From JBBWZH01 sp035544115 (GTDB lineage: Bacteria; Actinomycetota; Actinomycetes; Mycobacteriales; CADCTP01): DNA of 64,000 nucleotides. Both the position numbers and the translations under genes were made by a program. The stretch is taken from assembly GCA_963714145.1 (NCBI GenBank), contig OY970235.1, positions 3,162,001 through 3,226,000 on the forward strand, given 5' to 3'. The notes beneath the pieces were generated by a model. It was not told where the DNA came from, made no database searches, and saw only the letters and a list, made by a program, of their open reading frames with translations. This document shows, in pieces, positions 26,245-33,087 of this stretch; within the stretch, counting starts at the first letter, position 1, and the number at the start of each line of letters is the position of its first letter.

Positions 26245-27816
26245 ATGGAGACGTACCAGGTCTGGGGCTGGGGCGCGAGCGGCGCGGACGCGCCGAAGCC
26301 GGCCGACCTGGCCGCGCTGAGCCCGGCGCTGGCCGGCCAACTCGGGTTTCCCGGCCAGCCGCCCGAGCGGCCGGCGCCGCTGCGTCCGTTGCCGGACCCC
26401 CGGGTGAGCCTGCCGGCCACGCTGGCCGATCTCGGCAGCGACGACCCGGTGGACCGGGCCCGGCACGGCCTGGGCCGCTCCTACCGCGATCTCATCCAGG
26501 GCATCCGCGGCGGTCCGGAGCACGCCCCGGACCTGGTGGTCCGGCCGGACACCGAGGCGGCGGTGACGGCCGTGCTGGACTGGGCGGCCGGCGCCGGGGT
26601 GGCGGTGCTGCCGTTCGGCGGCGGCACCAGCGTGGTCGGCGGGGTGCGGCCGGACGTGGACGCCGGCTACCGCGGCACGGTCAGCCTGGACCTGGGCCGG
26701 CTCGCCGGGGTGCGTGAGGTGGACGAGGTGGCCCGGGCGGCCCGGATCGGCGCCGGCACACTCGGCCCGGACGTCGAGCGCGGCCTCGACGGCACCGGCC
26801 TCACGCTGCGGTTCTTCCCGCAGTCGTACCAGCGCTCGACGGTCGGCGGCTGGCTGGCCACCCGCGCCGCCGGCCACTACGCCGCCGCGCTGCAGCACGT
26901 GGACGACCTGGTCGAAGCGGTCCGGGCGGTCACCCCGGCCGGGCTCTGGGCGTCCCGGCGGCTGCCCGGCAGCGGCGCCGGACCGTCCCCGGACCGGCTG
27001 CTGCTGGGCAGCGAGGGCACCCTGGGGGTGATCACCGAGGCCTGGCTGCGGCTACAGCGCCGGCCGGCGTTCCGGGCCCGGGCCACGCTGGCCGCGCCGG
27101 ACCTGCGCACCGGTGCCCGGGCCCTGCGCGCGATCGTGCAGGACGGCCCGGCCCCGGCCACCTGCCGGCTGGTGGACGCCACCGAGTCGGCGCTGACCGG
27201 GACGCTGAGCACCGGCGAGGCGGCCCTGGTGCTCGGCGCCGAGTCGGCCACCGCCCCGGTCGCCGACGAGCTGGCCGCCGCGGTCGCCAGCGCCGTCGAC
27301 CTGGGCCTGCGCGCGCTGCCGACCGGGAACCCGGCCGGTGACAGCTGGCGGTCGGCGTTCCTGCGCGCCCCGTACCTGCGCGAGTGCCTGGTGCTCTGCG
27401 GGGTGCTGGTGGAGACGTTCGAGACCGCGGTGCCGTGGAGCGCCCTGGACGAACTGGTTGACACGGTCACCGCGGCCACCGGGGCGGCGCTGCGGGCGGT
27501 CTGCGGCGGCGGCACGGTGAGCTGCCGGATCACGCACGCCTACCCGGACGGCGCGGCCCCGTACTTCACCGTGCTCGCGCCGGCCCGCCGCGGCAGCGAG
27601 CTGGCGCAGTGGGCCGAGATCGAGGCCGCCGCGAAGGACGCGGTACTGGCGGCCGGCGGCACGATCACCCACCATCACGCGGTCGGCCGGGACCATCGCC
27701 GCTGGTACGACCGGCAGCGCCCGGAGCCGTTCGCGGCCGCGCTGGCCGGCGCCAAGGCAGCGCTCGACCCGGCGGGCATCCTGAACCCGGGCGTGCTGCT
27801 GGACCCGCGGCGATAG
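26245..27816 (+). CDS. FAD-binding oxidase, alkyl-dihydroxyacetonephosphate synthase-like
   Basis: A 523-aa flavoenzyme of the vanillyl-alcohol oxidase/PCMH fold. The N-terminus METYQVWGWG matches the actinobacterial AGPS-like group. The FAD-binding blocks VAVLPFGGGTSVVGGV and LLLGSEGTLGVITEAWL are clear, and the C-terminal THHHAVGRDH motif gives the His cluster at the active site. Eukaryotic AGPS makes the ether bond of ether lipids; bacterial members may act on other glycerol phosphates. The start was placed at ATG 26245 because the upstream open frame is low-complexity. Confidence 0.82.
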   Translation: METYQVWGWGASGADAPKPADLAALSPALAGQLGFPGQPPERPAPLRPLPDPRVSLPATLADLGSDDPVDRARHGLGRSYRDLIQGIRGGPEHAPDLVVRPDTEAAVTAVLDWAAGAGVAVLPFGGGTSVVGGVRPDVDAGYRGTVSLDLGRLAGVREVDEVARAARIGAGTLGPDVERGLDGTGLTLRFFPQSYQRSTVGGWLATRAAGHYAAALQHVDDLVEAVRAVTPAGLWASRRLPGSGAGPSPDRLLLGSEGTLGVITEAWLRLQRRPAFRARATLAAPDLRTGARALRAIVQDGPAPATCRLVDATESALTGTLSTGEAALVLGAESATAPVADELAAAVASAVDLGLRALPTGNPAGDSWRSAFLRAPYLRECLVLCGVLVETFETAVPWSALDELVDTVTAATGAALRAVCGGGTVSCRITHAYPDGAAPYFTVLAPARRGSELAQWAEIEAAAKDAVLAAGGTITHHHAVGRDHRRWYDRQRPEPFAAALAGAKAALDPAGILNPGVLLDPRR

Positions 27817-27826
27817 ATGACGTGCT

Positions 27827-28575
27827 CGGCCCGCGGGTGACGCGATCGGCCCGCGGGTGACGCGATCGGCCCGCGGGTGACGGGTTTGTCGTGCGGGTGA
27901 TGCCGCAGCGCCATCACTGGACGAGGCGAACCCGTCACCGCTGGGGCGAACCCGTCACCGGGTGCCGCGAACTCCTCACCGGTCGCGGCAGCCCGTCGCG
28001 GGGCCGGGGTGGCTGCGCGGCGCGCGGTGGCCGGTGACGCGATCGGCCCGCGGGTGACGCGATCGGTCCCCGGGTGACGGGTTTGTCGTGCGGGTGATGC
28101 CGCAGCGCCATCACTGGACGAGGCGAACCCGTCACCGCTGGGGCGAACCCGTCACCGGGTGCCGCGAACTCCTCACCGGTCGCGGCAGCCCGTCGCGGGG
28201 CCGGGGTGGCTGCGCGGCGCGCGGTGGCCGGTGACGCGATCGGCCCGCGGATGACGCGACCGGCCCACGGGTGACGCGACCGGCCCGCGGGTGACGGGTT
28301 TGTTGTGCGGGTGATGCCGCAGCGCCATCACTGGACGAGGCGAACCCGCCACCGCTGGGGCGAACCCGTCACCGGTCGCGGCAACCCGCCACCGGGCCAG
28401 GGCGGCCTGCGCGGCGCGCGGTGGCCGGTGACGCGATCGGCCTGCGGGTGACGGGTTTGTTGCGCGGGTGATGCCGCAGCGCCATCACTGGACGAGGCGA
28501 ACCCGCCACCCGCTGGGGCGAACCCGTCACCGGTCGCGGCAGCCCGTCGCAGGGCCGGGGTGGCTGCGCGGCGCT
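27827..28575. repeat. Four-copy structured repeat, period about 157-217 bp
   Basis: The 815 bp between the AGPS-like gene and the DUF2203 gene hold no credible gene. They contain four copies of a long direct repeat, anchored by GACGGGTTTGT at about 27880, 28077, 28294 and 28451. Each copy contains nested inverted repeats: GGTGACGGGTT pairs with AACCCGTCACC, and inside it GTGATG pairs with CATCAC (the copies vary slightly). A 20-bp unit, CGCGATCGGCCCGCGGGTGA, is repeated in tandem just before the first copy. The frames open on the minus strand only translate the repeat. Confidence 0.85.
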
Positions 28576-28631
28576 TGGTGGGCTGTGGGGTGGCGCCGGC
28601 CGGCGCCGGGCCGCCGGGTGCGGCGGTAGGG

Positions 28632-28991
28632 CTAGTCGGGCAGCCGGCGGCGGCCGAGAAAGCCCAGGTCGGTGCGGTGGTACCAGGACAGCTCGCGGTC
28701 ACCTTCGAGCCAGCAGAGCAGCACCGGCCCCCCGTCGAACTCGGCCGGGTAGTCCAGCAGCAGCGGCGCGACGCCCTTCAGCTGGACGTCCTCGGTCGCG
28801 GCCAGGATGGAGATCAGCTCGTCCAGCCGGGCCTGGGCGCCTTTCAGTTCGGGCAGGCCGCCCAGCGGCGAGGTGGCCCCGCGCTGCACGGCGGAGGTCA
28901 GCTCGGCCGCGTCCGCCCGGACGGTGACCAGCTCGTCGATGACCGGCCGGAGGTCGGCGAGGGAGGCCCGGGCCTCGCCGACCGTGTACAG
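28632..28991 (-). CDS. DUF2203 family protein, start codon uncertain
   Basis: The reading frame encodes YTVGEARASLADLRPVIDEL, then a helical segment and a C-terminal domain with VQLKGVAPLLLDYPAEFDG, LLCWLEGDRELSWYHR and TDLGFLGRRRLPD. This is the DUF2203 pattern (about 120 aa, function unknown). The frame directly follows, and is in phase with, the DUF5302 stop. Between that stop and the conserved TVGEARA motif there is no ATG, GTG or TTG; CTG 28991 is the only near-cognate start giving the full domain. The GTG at 28889 would remove a third of it. Confidence 0.7.
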   Translation of the reverse strand: MYTVGEARASLADLRPVIDELVTVRADAAELTSAVQRGATSPLGGLPELKGAQARLDELISILAATEDVQLKGVAPLLLDYPAEFDGGPVLLCWLEGDRELSWYHRTDLGFLGRRRLPD

Positions 28992-29003
28992 GCGCGTGAC
29001 GGC

Positions 29004-29222
29004 TCAGCCGCCGCTCTTGCGCCGGAACGACCGCTTGGCCTGCGCCGGGCCGTGCGCGCCGTGGATCTTCGACTGCCCCCGCTCGCCGGTCTCGGAGTTG
29101 GCCTCGGTCTCCCGACCCCGCTTGCGCTCCAGCGCCTCCAGGAACTTGCGCTTCAACTCGTCCTGCGGCTCGTCCTGCGGGCCGTCCTGCTGATCGTCGG
29201 TCGCCGACTCGGCGGAAGTCAT
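29004..29222 (-). CDS. DUF5302 family small protein
   Basis: A 72-aa, highly charged, probably disordered protein. The DELKRKFLEALERKRGRE helix, the QSKIHGAHGPAQAKRSFRRKSGG C-terminus and the Gln/Asp-rich head match DUF5302, a small conserved actinobacterial protein of unknown role. An AGGAGATC-like ribosome site lies just before the ATG at 29222. It probably forms an operon with the DUF2203 gene 13 bp downstream. Confidence 0.8.
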   Translation of the reverse strand: MTSAESATDDQQDGPQDEPQDELKRKFLEALERKRGRETEANSETGERGQSKIHGAHGPAQAKRSFRRKSGG

Positions 29223-29319
29223 AGGGATCTCCTGATCTCGAAACCCACGGCACTAGCCTGGCACGCCCGGTAGCCACCGACCAACCCGGTTCCACCCGGG
29301 CGGGCCTGGCCGGGCCGGC

Positions 29320-29700
29320 TCAGGCCACCGGGACCCGGCGGCGGAGCAGGCAGAACTCGTTGCCCTCGGGGTCGGCCAGCACGTGCCAGGACTCGCTGCC
29401 GGTCTGCCCGACGTCCGCCGGGACGGCGCCGAGCGCGAGCAGCCGGGCCAGCTCAGCGTCCTGGTCCCGGTCGGTGGCATTGACGTCGATGTGCAGCCGC
29501 AGCTTGTCCCGCTTCGGCTCGTCACTGCGGCTGAACACGAGCCGGGGCAGCAGCCCACTCGCGTCAGCACCGGCCGGCGCGATCTCGACCGCGTCAGGCT
29601 CCCGGTCCGTCTCGACGTAACCGAGCACCCCCGACCAGAACACCGCCAGCCGGTCCGGATCAGAGCAGTCCACCACCAGTTCGGTGATCCGACACGCCAT
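29320..29700 (-). CDS. VOC-family glyoxalase-like protein
   Basis: A 126-aa two-half VOC protein. RITELVVDCSDPDRLAVFWSGVLGY opens the first half and LGAVPADVGQTGSESWHVLADPEGNEFCLLR closes the second, with the usual Glu ligand position. This is the actinobacterial subgroup often annotated as a VOC family protein of unknown substrate. ATG 29700 is the natural start. Confidence 0.78.
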   Translation of the reverse strand: MACRITELVVDCSDPDRLAVFWSGVLGYVETDREPDAVEIAPAGADASGLLPRLVFSRSDEPKRDKLRLHIDVNATDRDQDAELARLLALGAVPADVGQTGSESWHVLADPEGNEFCLLRRRVPVA

Positions 29701-29828
29701 ACCAACGACCCTAGCGCCCTCACCCGGCCCGCAGGTCCGTGGCCGCCCGTGCCTGGGTCCCGCCCGGGACGGCCAGCGCCGACCTGCCACACCGCTCGAA
29801 AGAGGAACGAACAAGGCGAGCAGTCCCC

Positions 29829-29998
29829 ACCGCCCGAAAGGATCCTCCCCGCCAACCCCGGCAAGCCGCACCGCCCGAAACGGACCCACCCCGCCAACCG
29901 CCAGCAAGCCGCACCGCCCGAAAAAAAGATCCACCCCGCCAACCGCCAGCAAGCCGCACCGCCCGAAAAAGGATCCACCTTTGCCAACCGCCGGCATC
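29829..29998. repeat. Tandem 43-45-bp repeat, about 3.5 copies
   Basis: The segment GCAAGCCGCACCGCCCGAAA recurs at 29861, 29904 and 29949, spaced 43 and 45 bp apart; partial copies lie on either side. Copies differ mainly in the length of the A tract. The 398 bp between the VOC gene and tRNA-Val hold only this array and the adjoining hairpin repeat. On the minus strand it lies downstream of tRNA-Val. Confidence 0.8.
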
Positions 29999-30085
29999 CG
30001 CACCGCGGGGCCCGCGGGGGCTCGGCCCCCGCGGCCAGCATGACGAGCGGGCCCCCCGGCGGAGCGTAAGCGGAGCAGGCAGAGC
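29999..30085 (-). repeat. Dispersed hairpin repeat, copy A
   Basis: Member of a family seen five times in this window. The core is a perfect hairpin with 10-base arms CCGCGGGGGC and GCCCCCGCGG around a three-base loop (30012-30034). In the minus-strand direction it lies just downstream of tRNA-Val, and the sequence CATGCTGG immediately before the stem and GCGGTGCGG after it are shared with the other copies. Confidence 0.85.
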
Positions 30086-30098
30086 CAGGCCCCGCTCG

Positions 30099-30170
30099 TG
30101 GGCGCGGCTGGGTTCGAACCAGCGACCCCTCGGTTGTAAGCCGAGTGCTCTCCCGCTGAGCTACGCGCCC
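30099..30170 (-). tRNA. tRNA-Val (anticodon UAC)
   Basis: A 72-base cloverleaf on the minus strand. The acceptor arms GGGCGCG and CGCGCCC pair perfectly, the anticodon stem is CTCGG/CCGAG with loop CTTACAA, and the T arm is GCTGG-TTCGAAC-CCAGC. The anticodon TAC reads valine GUA/GUG codons. CCA is not encoded; the discriminator is A. Confidence 0.97.
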
Positions 30171-30248
30171 GCGGCCGGTGGCGGCCACCGCGGTTGGCCG
30201 AGGGTACCCGCTGCGGTCGGGGCGGGCAGGGCGGCCTAGGGTCGGGGC

Positions 30249-31127
30249 GTGGGCAGGACGGCGCGGGTGGGGCGGTATGTCGCGCAGACGGTCGTGTGCC
30301 TGCTGCTGGCGGTCGGCTGCACGGCGGCCGGGCTGTGGCAGATCCACCGGTACGGCGAGAAGCGGACGGACAACTCCGATCTGCGGCACAACGCGGACGC
30401 GGCACCGGCCCAAGTGGCCGATCTGCTGTCGACCAGCCGTCCGGCCGACCCGGCGCTGAAGCTGCGGACGGCGACCGCGACCGGCCGATACGAACCGGCC
30501 GGGCAGGTGCTGGTGCGGCAGCGCGAGGTGGAGCAGCGGGCCGGCTTCCTGGTCGTCACGCCGCTGCGGACGCCGGGCGGGGTGCTGCTGGTGGTCCGCG
30601 GGTTCGTGCCGGCGGTCGGGTCGGCGACGCAGAGCCCGCCGGTGCCGCCGGCGCCGGCCGGCGAGGTGACGGTGACCGGCCGGGTCTATCCGAGCGAGGC
30701 GCCGCTGCGCACGGCGGCGACGCTGCCGGTCGGGCAGATGGCCCGGATCGACGTTCCGGCGCTGGGTCGGCGGCTGGGTGGCGGCCCGACGTACGGCGGC
30801 TACCTGGAGCTGGTCAGCTCGCAGCCGGCGGAGAGCGCCGGGTTGGTCGCGATCCCGGCGCCGGACCTGTCCAACCCGGCCGGCGGCGCGGTCGAGGGCC
30901 AGCACCTCGCGTACATCGTGCAGTGGTTCTTCTTCGGTCTGCTCGCGCTGGCCGCGCCGATCCTGCTGCCGATCCTGGACCGCCGGGCCCAGCAGGCCAC
31001 CCGGCGCGTCCAGCCGGGCCCGGCCGAGCGGGGCCCGGACCAGCGGAGCCTGGCCGGGCCGGATGAACAGGGTGAACGGCCGGACAGCGAGCCGGCCGGC
31101 CAGCCGGCCCCACTTGGCACCGGCTGA
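30249..31127 (+). CDS. SURF1-family cytochrome oxidase assembly protein
   Basis: A 292-aa protein with one transmembrane helix near each end, enclosing an extracytoplasmic domain; SURF1 proteins help assemble the haem a3 centre of aa3-type cytochrome oxidase. Seen are the N-terminal GLWQIHRYGEKR motif after the first helix, GRYEPAGQVLVRQRE, the LRTPGGVLLVVRGFVP block, and the C-terminal EGQHLAYIVQWFFFGLLAL helix. The last roughly 45 residues are a hydrophilic Pro/Gly/Arg tail. The start is GTG 30249; the stop is 12 bp from the convergent peroxiredoxin stop. Confidence 0.88.
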   Translation: MGRTARVGRYVAQTVVCLLLAVGCTAAGLWQIHRYGEKRTDNSDLRHNADAAPAQVADLLSTSRPADPALKLRTATATGRYEPAGQVLVRQREVEQRAGFLVVTPLRTPGGVLLVVRGFVPAVGSATQSPPVPPAPAGEVTVTGRVYPSEAPLRTAATLPVGQMARIDVPALGRRLGGGPTYGGYLELVSSQPAESAGLVAIPAPDLSNPAGGAVEGQHLAYIVQWFFFGLLALAAPILLPILDRRAQQATRRVQPGPAERGPDQRSLAGPDEQGERPDSEPAGQPAPLGTG

Positions 31128-31139
31128 CCAGCGGACGGA

Positions 31140-31604
31140 CTACGCGGCCAGCGCGTCGATGGCCTTCTGCCAGACGCCCTGGTCGCGCGCCTCGCCGGGC
31201 ATGTTCATCTCGGCGAACCGGACCACGCCCGCCTTGTCGATCAGGAAGGTGCCGCGGTTGGCCATGCCGGCGCCGTCGTTGAAGACGCCGTACTGCTGGG
31301 CCACGGCGCCGTGCGGCCAGAAGTCGGCCAGCAGCGGGAACAGGTAGCCCTCCTGGCTGGCGAACTGCTTCAGCGTGAAGATCGAGTCGATGCTGACGGC
31401 CAGGATCTGCACGTCGTCGTTCTGGAACCGCGGCAGGTCGTCGCGCACCTGGCAGAGTTCGCCGGTGCAGGTGCCGCTGAACGCGAACGGGTAGAACACG
31501 AGCAGGACGTTCTTCTGGCCGCGGAACGACGACAACGTCACCTCTTCGCGATTCTGGTCGCGGAGCGTGAAGTCGGGCGCCTGCTGACCAACTTCGACCG
31601 GCAT
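31140..31604 (-). CDS. Peroxiredoxin of the AhpE/BCP-like type
   Basis: A 154-aa thiol peroxidase with the thioredoxin fold. The peroxidatic cysteine lies in VFYPFAFSGTCTGELC (about residue 45), with the conserved Thr three residues before it. A second cysteine follows four residues later, a spacing seen in 1-Cys AhpE-like enzymes. The C-terminal half has RGTFLIDKAGVVRF. It neighbours the DUF3052 gene and aceE, an arrangement common in actinomycetes. It probably reduces hydrogen or organic peroxides. Confidence 0.9.
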   Translation of the reverse strand: MPVEVGQQAPDFTLRDQNREEVTLSSFRGQKNVLLVFYPFAFSGTCTGELCQVRDDLPRFQNDDVQILAVSIDSIFTLKQFASQEGYLFPLLADFWPHGAVAQQYGVFNDGAGMANRGTFLIDKAGVVRFAEMNMPGEARDQGVWQKAIDALAA

Positions 31605-31731
31605 CGGGGCGTCTCCTCGGGGGTGCCTGACGGAATGTCGACGTGCCGGAAACGTCCGGCACGTGCCGAGCATGCCACCAGCCCGAGGCCGACTGCGAGC
31701 CGGCTCCCGGTGTTGGACGCCTGATGGCGGG

Positions 31732-32166
31732 TCAGCGCCGCGAGCGGGCCGCCTTCGGTGCGACCAGTCGAGCTCCGGCCCAGTCACGGGCCGCGCTGAT
31801 GCTCGAGGTCTGGGACAGCCCGGCGGTCGGTGCCGCCTCGCTGATATCGCTCGGAGATACATGCCCGGGTCGCCCGGCCTTCGGCGTCAGCAGCCACACC
31901 ACGCCGTTGTCCGCCAGTGGGTGGATCGCGTCCACCAGTGCGTCAACCAGGTCGCCGTCCTCGTCCCGCCACCAGAGCAGGACGACCTCCACCACGTCAT
32001 CGGCGTTTTCGTCGACGAGCTCGCTGCCGCACCGCTCCACAATCGCGGCCCGCAGCGCCTCGTCCACGTCGTCGTCGTGACCGAGCTCCTGGACGACCAT
32101 CCCTGGCTGGATCCCGAGACGCTCCGCCAGGCCACGCCCGCCTGCCTGGTCTACCGTCGCGCTCAC
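31732..32166 (-). CDS. DUF3052 family protein
   Basis: A 144-aa protein of a conserved actinobacterial family of unknown function. Features are the GLAERLGIQPGMVVQELGHDDDVD head, acidic middle, LLWWRDEDGDLVDALVDA, and NGVVWLLTPKAGRPGHV, which ends with the characteristic DISEAAPTAGLSQT. The conserved neighbourhood (peroxiredoxin on one side, aceE on the other) supports the call. GTG 32166 was chosen; the longer frame upstream is not coding-like. Confidence 0.88.
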   Translation of the reverse strand: MSATVDQAGGRGLAERLGIQPGMVVQELGHDDDVDEALRAAIVERCGSELVDENADDVVEVVLLWWRDEDGDLVDALVDAIHPLADNGVVWLLTPKAGRPGHVSPSDISEAAPTAGLSQTSSISAARDWAGARLVAPKAARSRR

Positions 32167-32279
32167 AGTTCCCAGCCTCCCCGCCCGCCGTCGCGCCCGA
32201 CCACATCGTGCGCGTGTTGCCCGGTAGTCCACACATTCCGAGGACAACACGCAAGTGCGCGGGGGTGGTGTCGTCAGGA

Positions 32280-32816
32280 TCAGAGGCTCAGACAGGCAGT
32301 CCGGAACTTGTTCGTCGCATTGTTGTAGGGCGTCGTGCTCGGAGAGCCACCCGAAAGGGCGCCGCTGACCAGCCGTCGTAACTCGGTGTAGATGCCGGCG
32401 CCCAGCACGTAGATGCGGTCGTTGTGCGGCAGCCCGCTCTTGCCCAGGTTGGCCAGCACCCCGTTGCGGCCGCCGCTGAGGATGCTGACCTGGGTCTCCC
32501 GGGTCTTCGCGGTGTTGAACTTGTCGTTCGTGGTCTTCACGGTCGCCTGGATCAGCACGCAGGTGACCTGCTCCTTGGTCTTCACCGGGTCGACCGTCGG
32601 GGTGGGCGAGTCGCTCGGCGTGGGGCTGTCGGTCGGGTCGTCCGTCGGCGCCGCGGTATCGGTAGGCGAGGTCGAGCCGGTGCCGGTCGGCAGCCCGGTG
32701 GGCTGCAGGTCGGACGCGGCCGTCGCATGGCCGCTCACGGTGCTGACACAGGCCGCGCTGGCCAGCCCGACCGCACTGGCCACGACGGCAAGGCCGAGTA
32801 TCCGGATGACCCGCAT
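32280..32816 (-). CDS. Hypothetical secreted lipoprotein
   Basis: A 178-aa protein with a type II signal peptide: basic start MRVIRI, hydrophobic stretch and lipobox LASAAC at about residue 23. A Thr/Pro/Ser/Asp-rich linker follows (about residues 36-75), then a folded domain with VTCVLIQATVKTTNDKFN and GAGIYTELRRLVSGAL. It is expected to be anchored to the outer face of the membrane. Function unknown. It is divergent from aceE. Confidence 0.75.
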   Translation of the reverse strand: MRVIRILGLAVVASAVGLASAACVSTVSGHATAASDLQPTGLPTGTGSTSPTDTAAPTDDPTDSPTPSDSPTPTVDPVKTKEQVTCVLIQATVKTTNDKFNTAKTRETQVSILSGGRNGVLANLGKSGLPHNDRIYVLGAGIYTELRRLVSGALSGGSPSTTPYNNATNKFRTACLSL

Positions 32817-33038
32817 GCAGAGCGCTCCCGTTCGGTCTACGTCGGTATGTCGCGGGCCGTAATCGGACGGGTCCGACCAGTTCCCACGCTCCGTGGCTAC
32901 TCCGCCGACGGTACCGCCCCGGCCCACCGCCCACGACGCGACACCAACCGCAAGCCGGTCAAGCGCCCCGGAACCCCCCGGTCGGGCGGCCAGCTGGGCG
33001 CCCCGGCCGGGCGAACTCCTACATACGCGACCCAGCAG

Positions 33039-33052
33039 CTACCGATCGGTAG
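33039..33052. promoter_or_regulatory. Perfect 14-bp palindrome upstream of aceE
   Basis: CTACCGATCGGTAG is a perfect palindrome whose centre is about 42 bp before the aceE start, in the divergent region shared with the lipoprotein gene. It has the form of a dimeric repressor or activator site. No cognate regulator is adjacent. Confidence 0.5.
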
Positions 33053-33087
33053 AAGGTGACGTGACCGGCTGAGGCATACGACGATGG

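Noticed and set aside
27675..28135. Two minus-strand frames with nearly identical N-termini (MTGSPRPVMALRHHPHDKPV)
   Set aside because: They translate the intergenic repeat; identity comes from the DNA repeat and there is no ribosome site or domain.
27827..28575. Possible CRISPR array
   Set aside because: Units are 157-217 bp with repeats throughout, not short repeats with unique spacers, and no cas gene is present.
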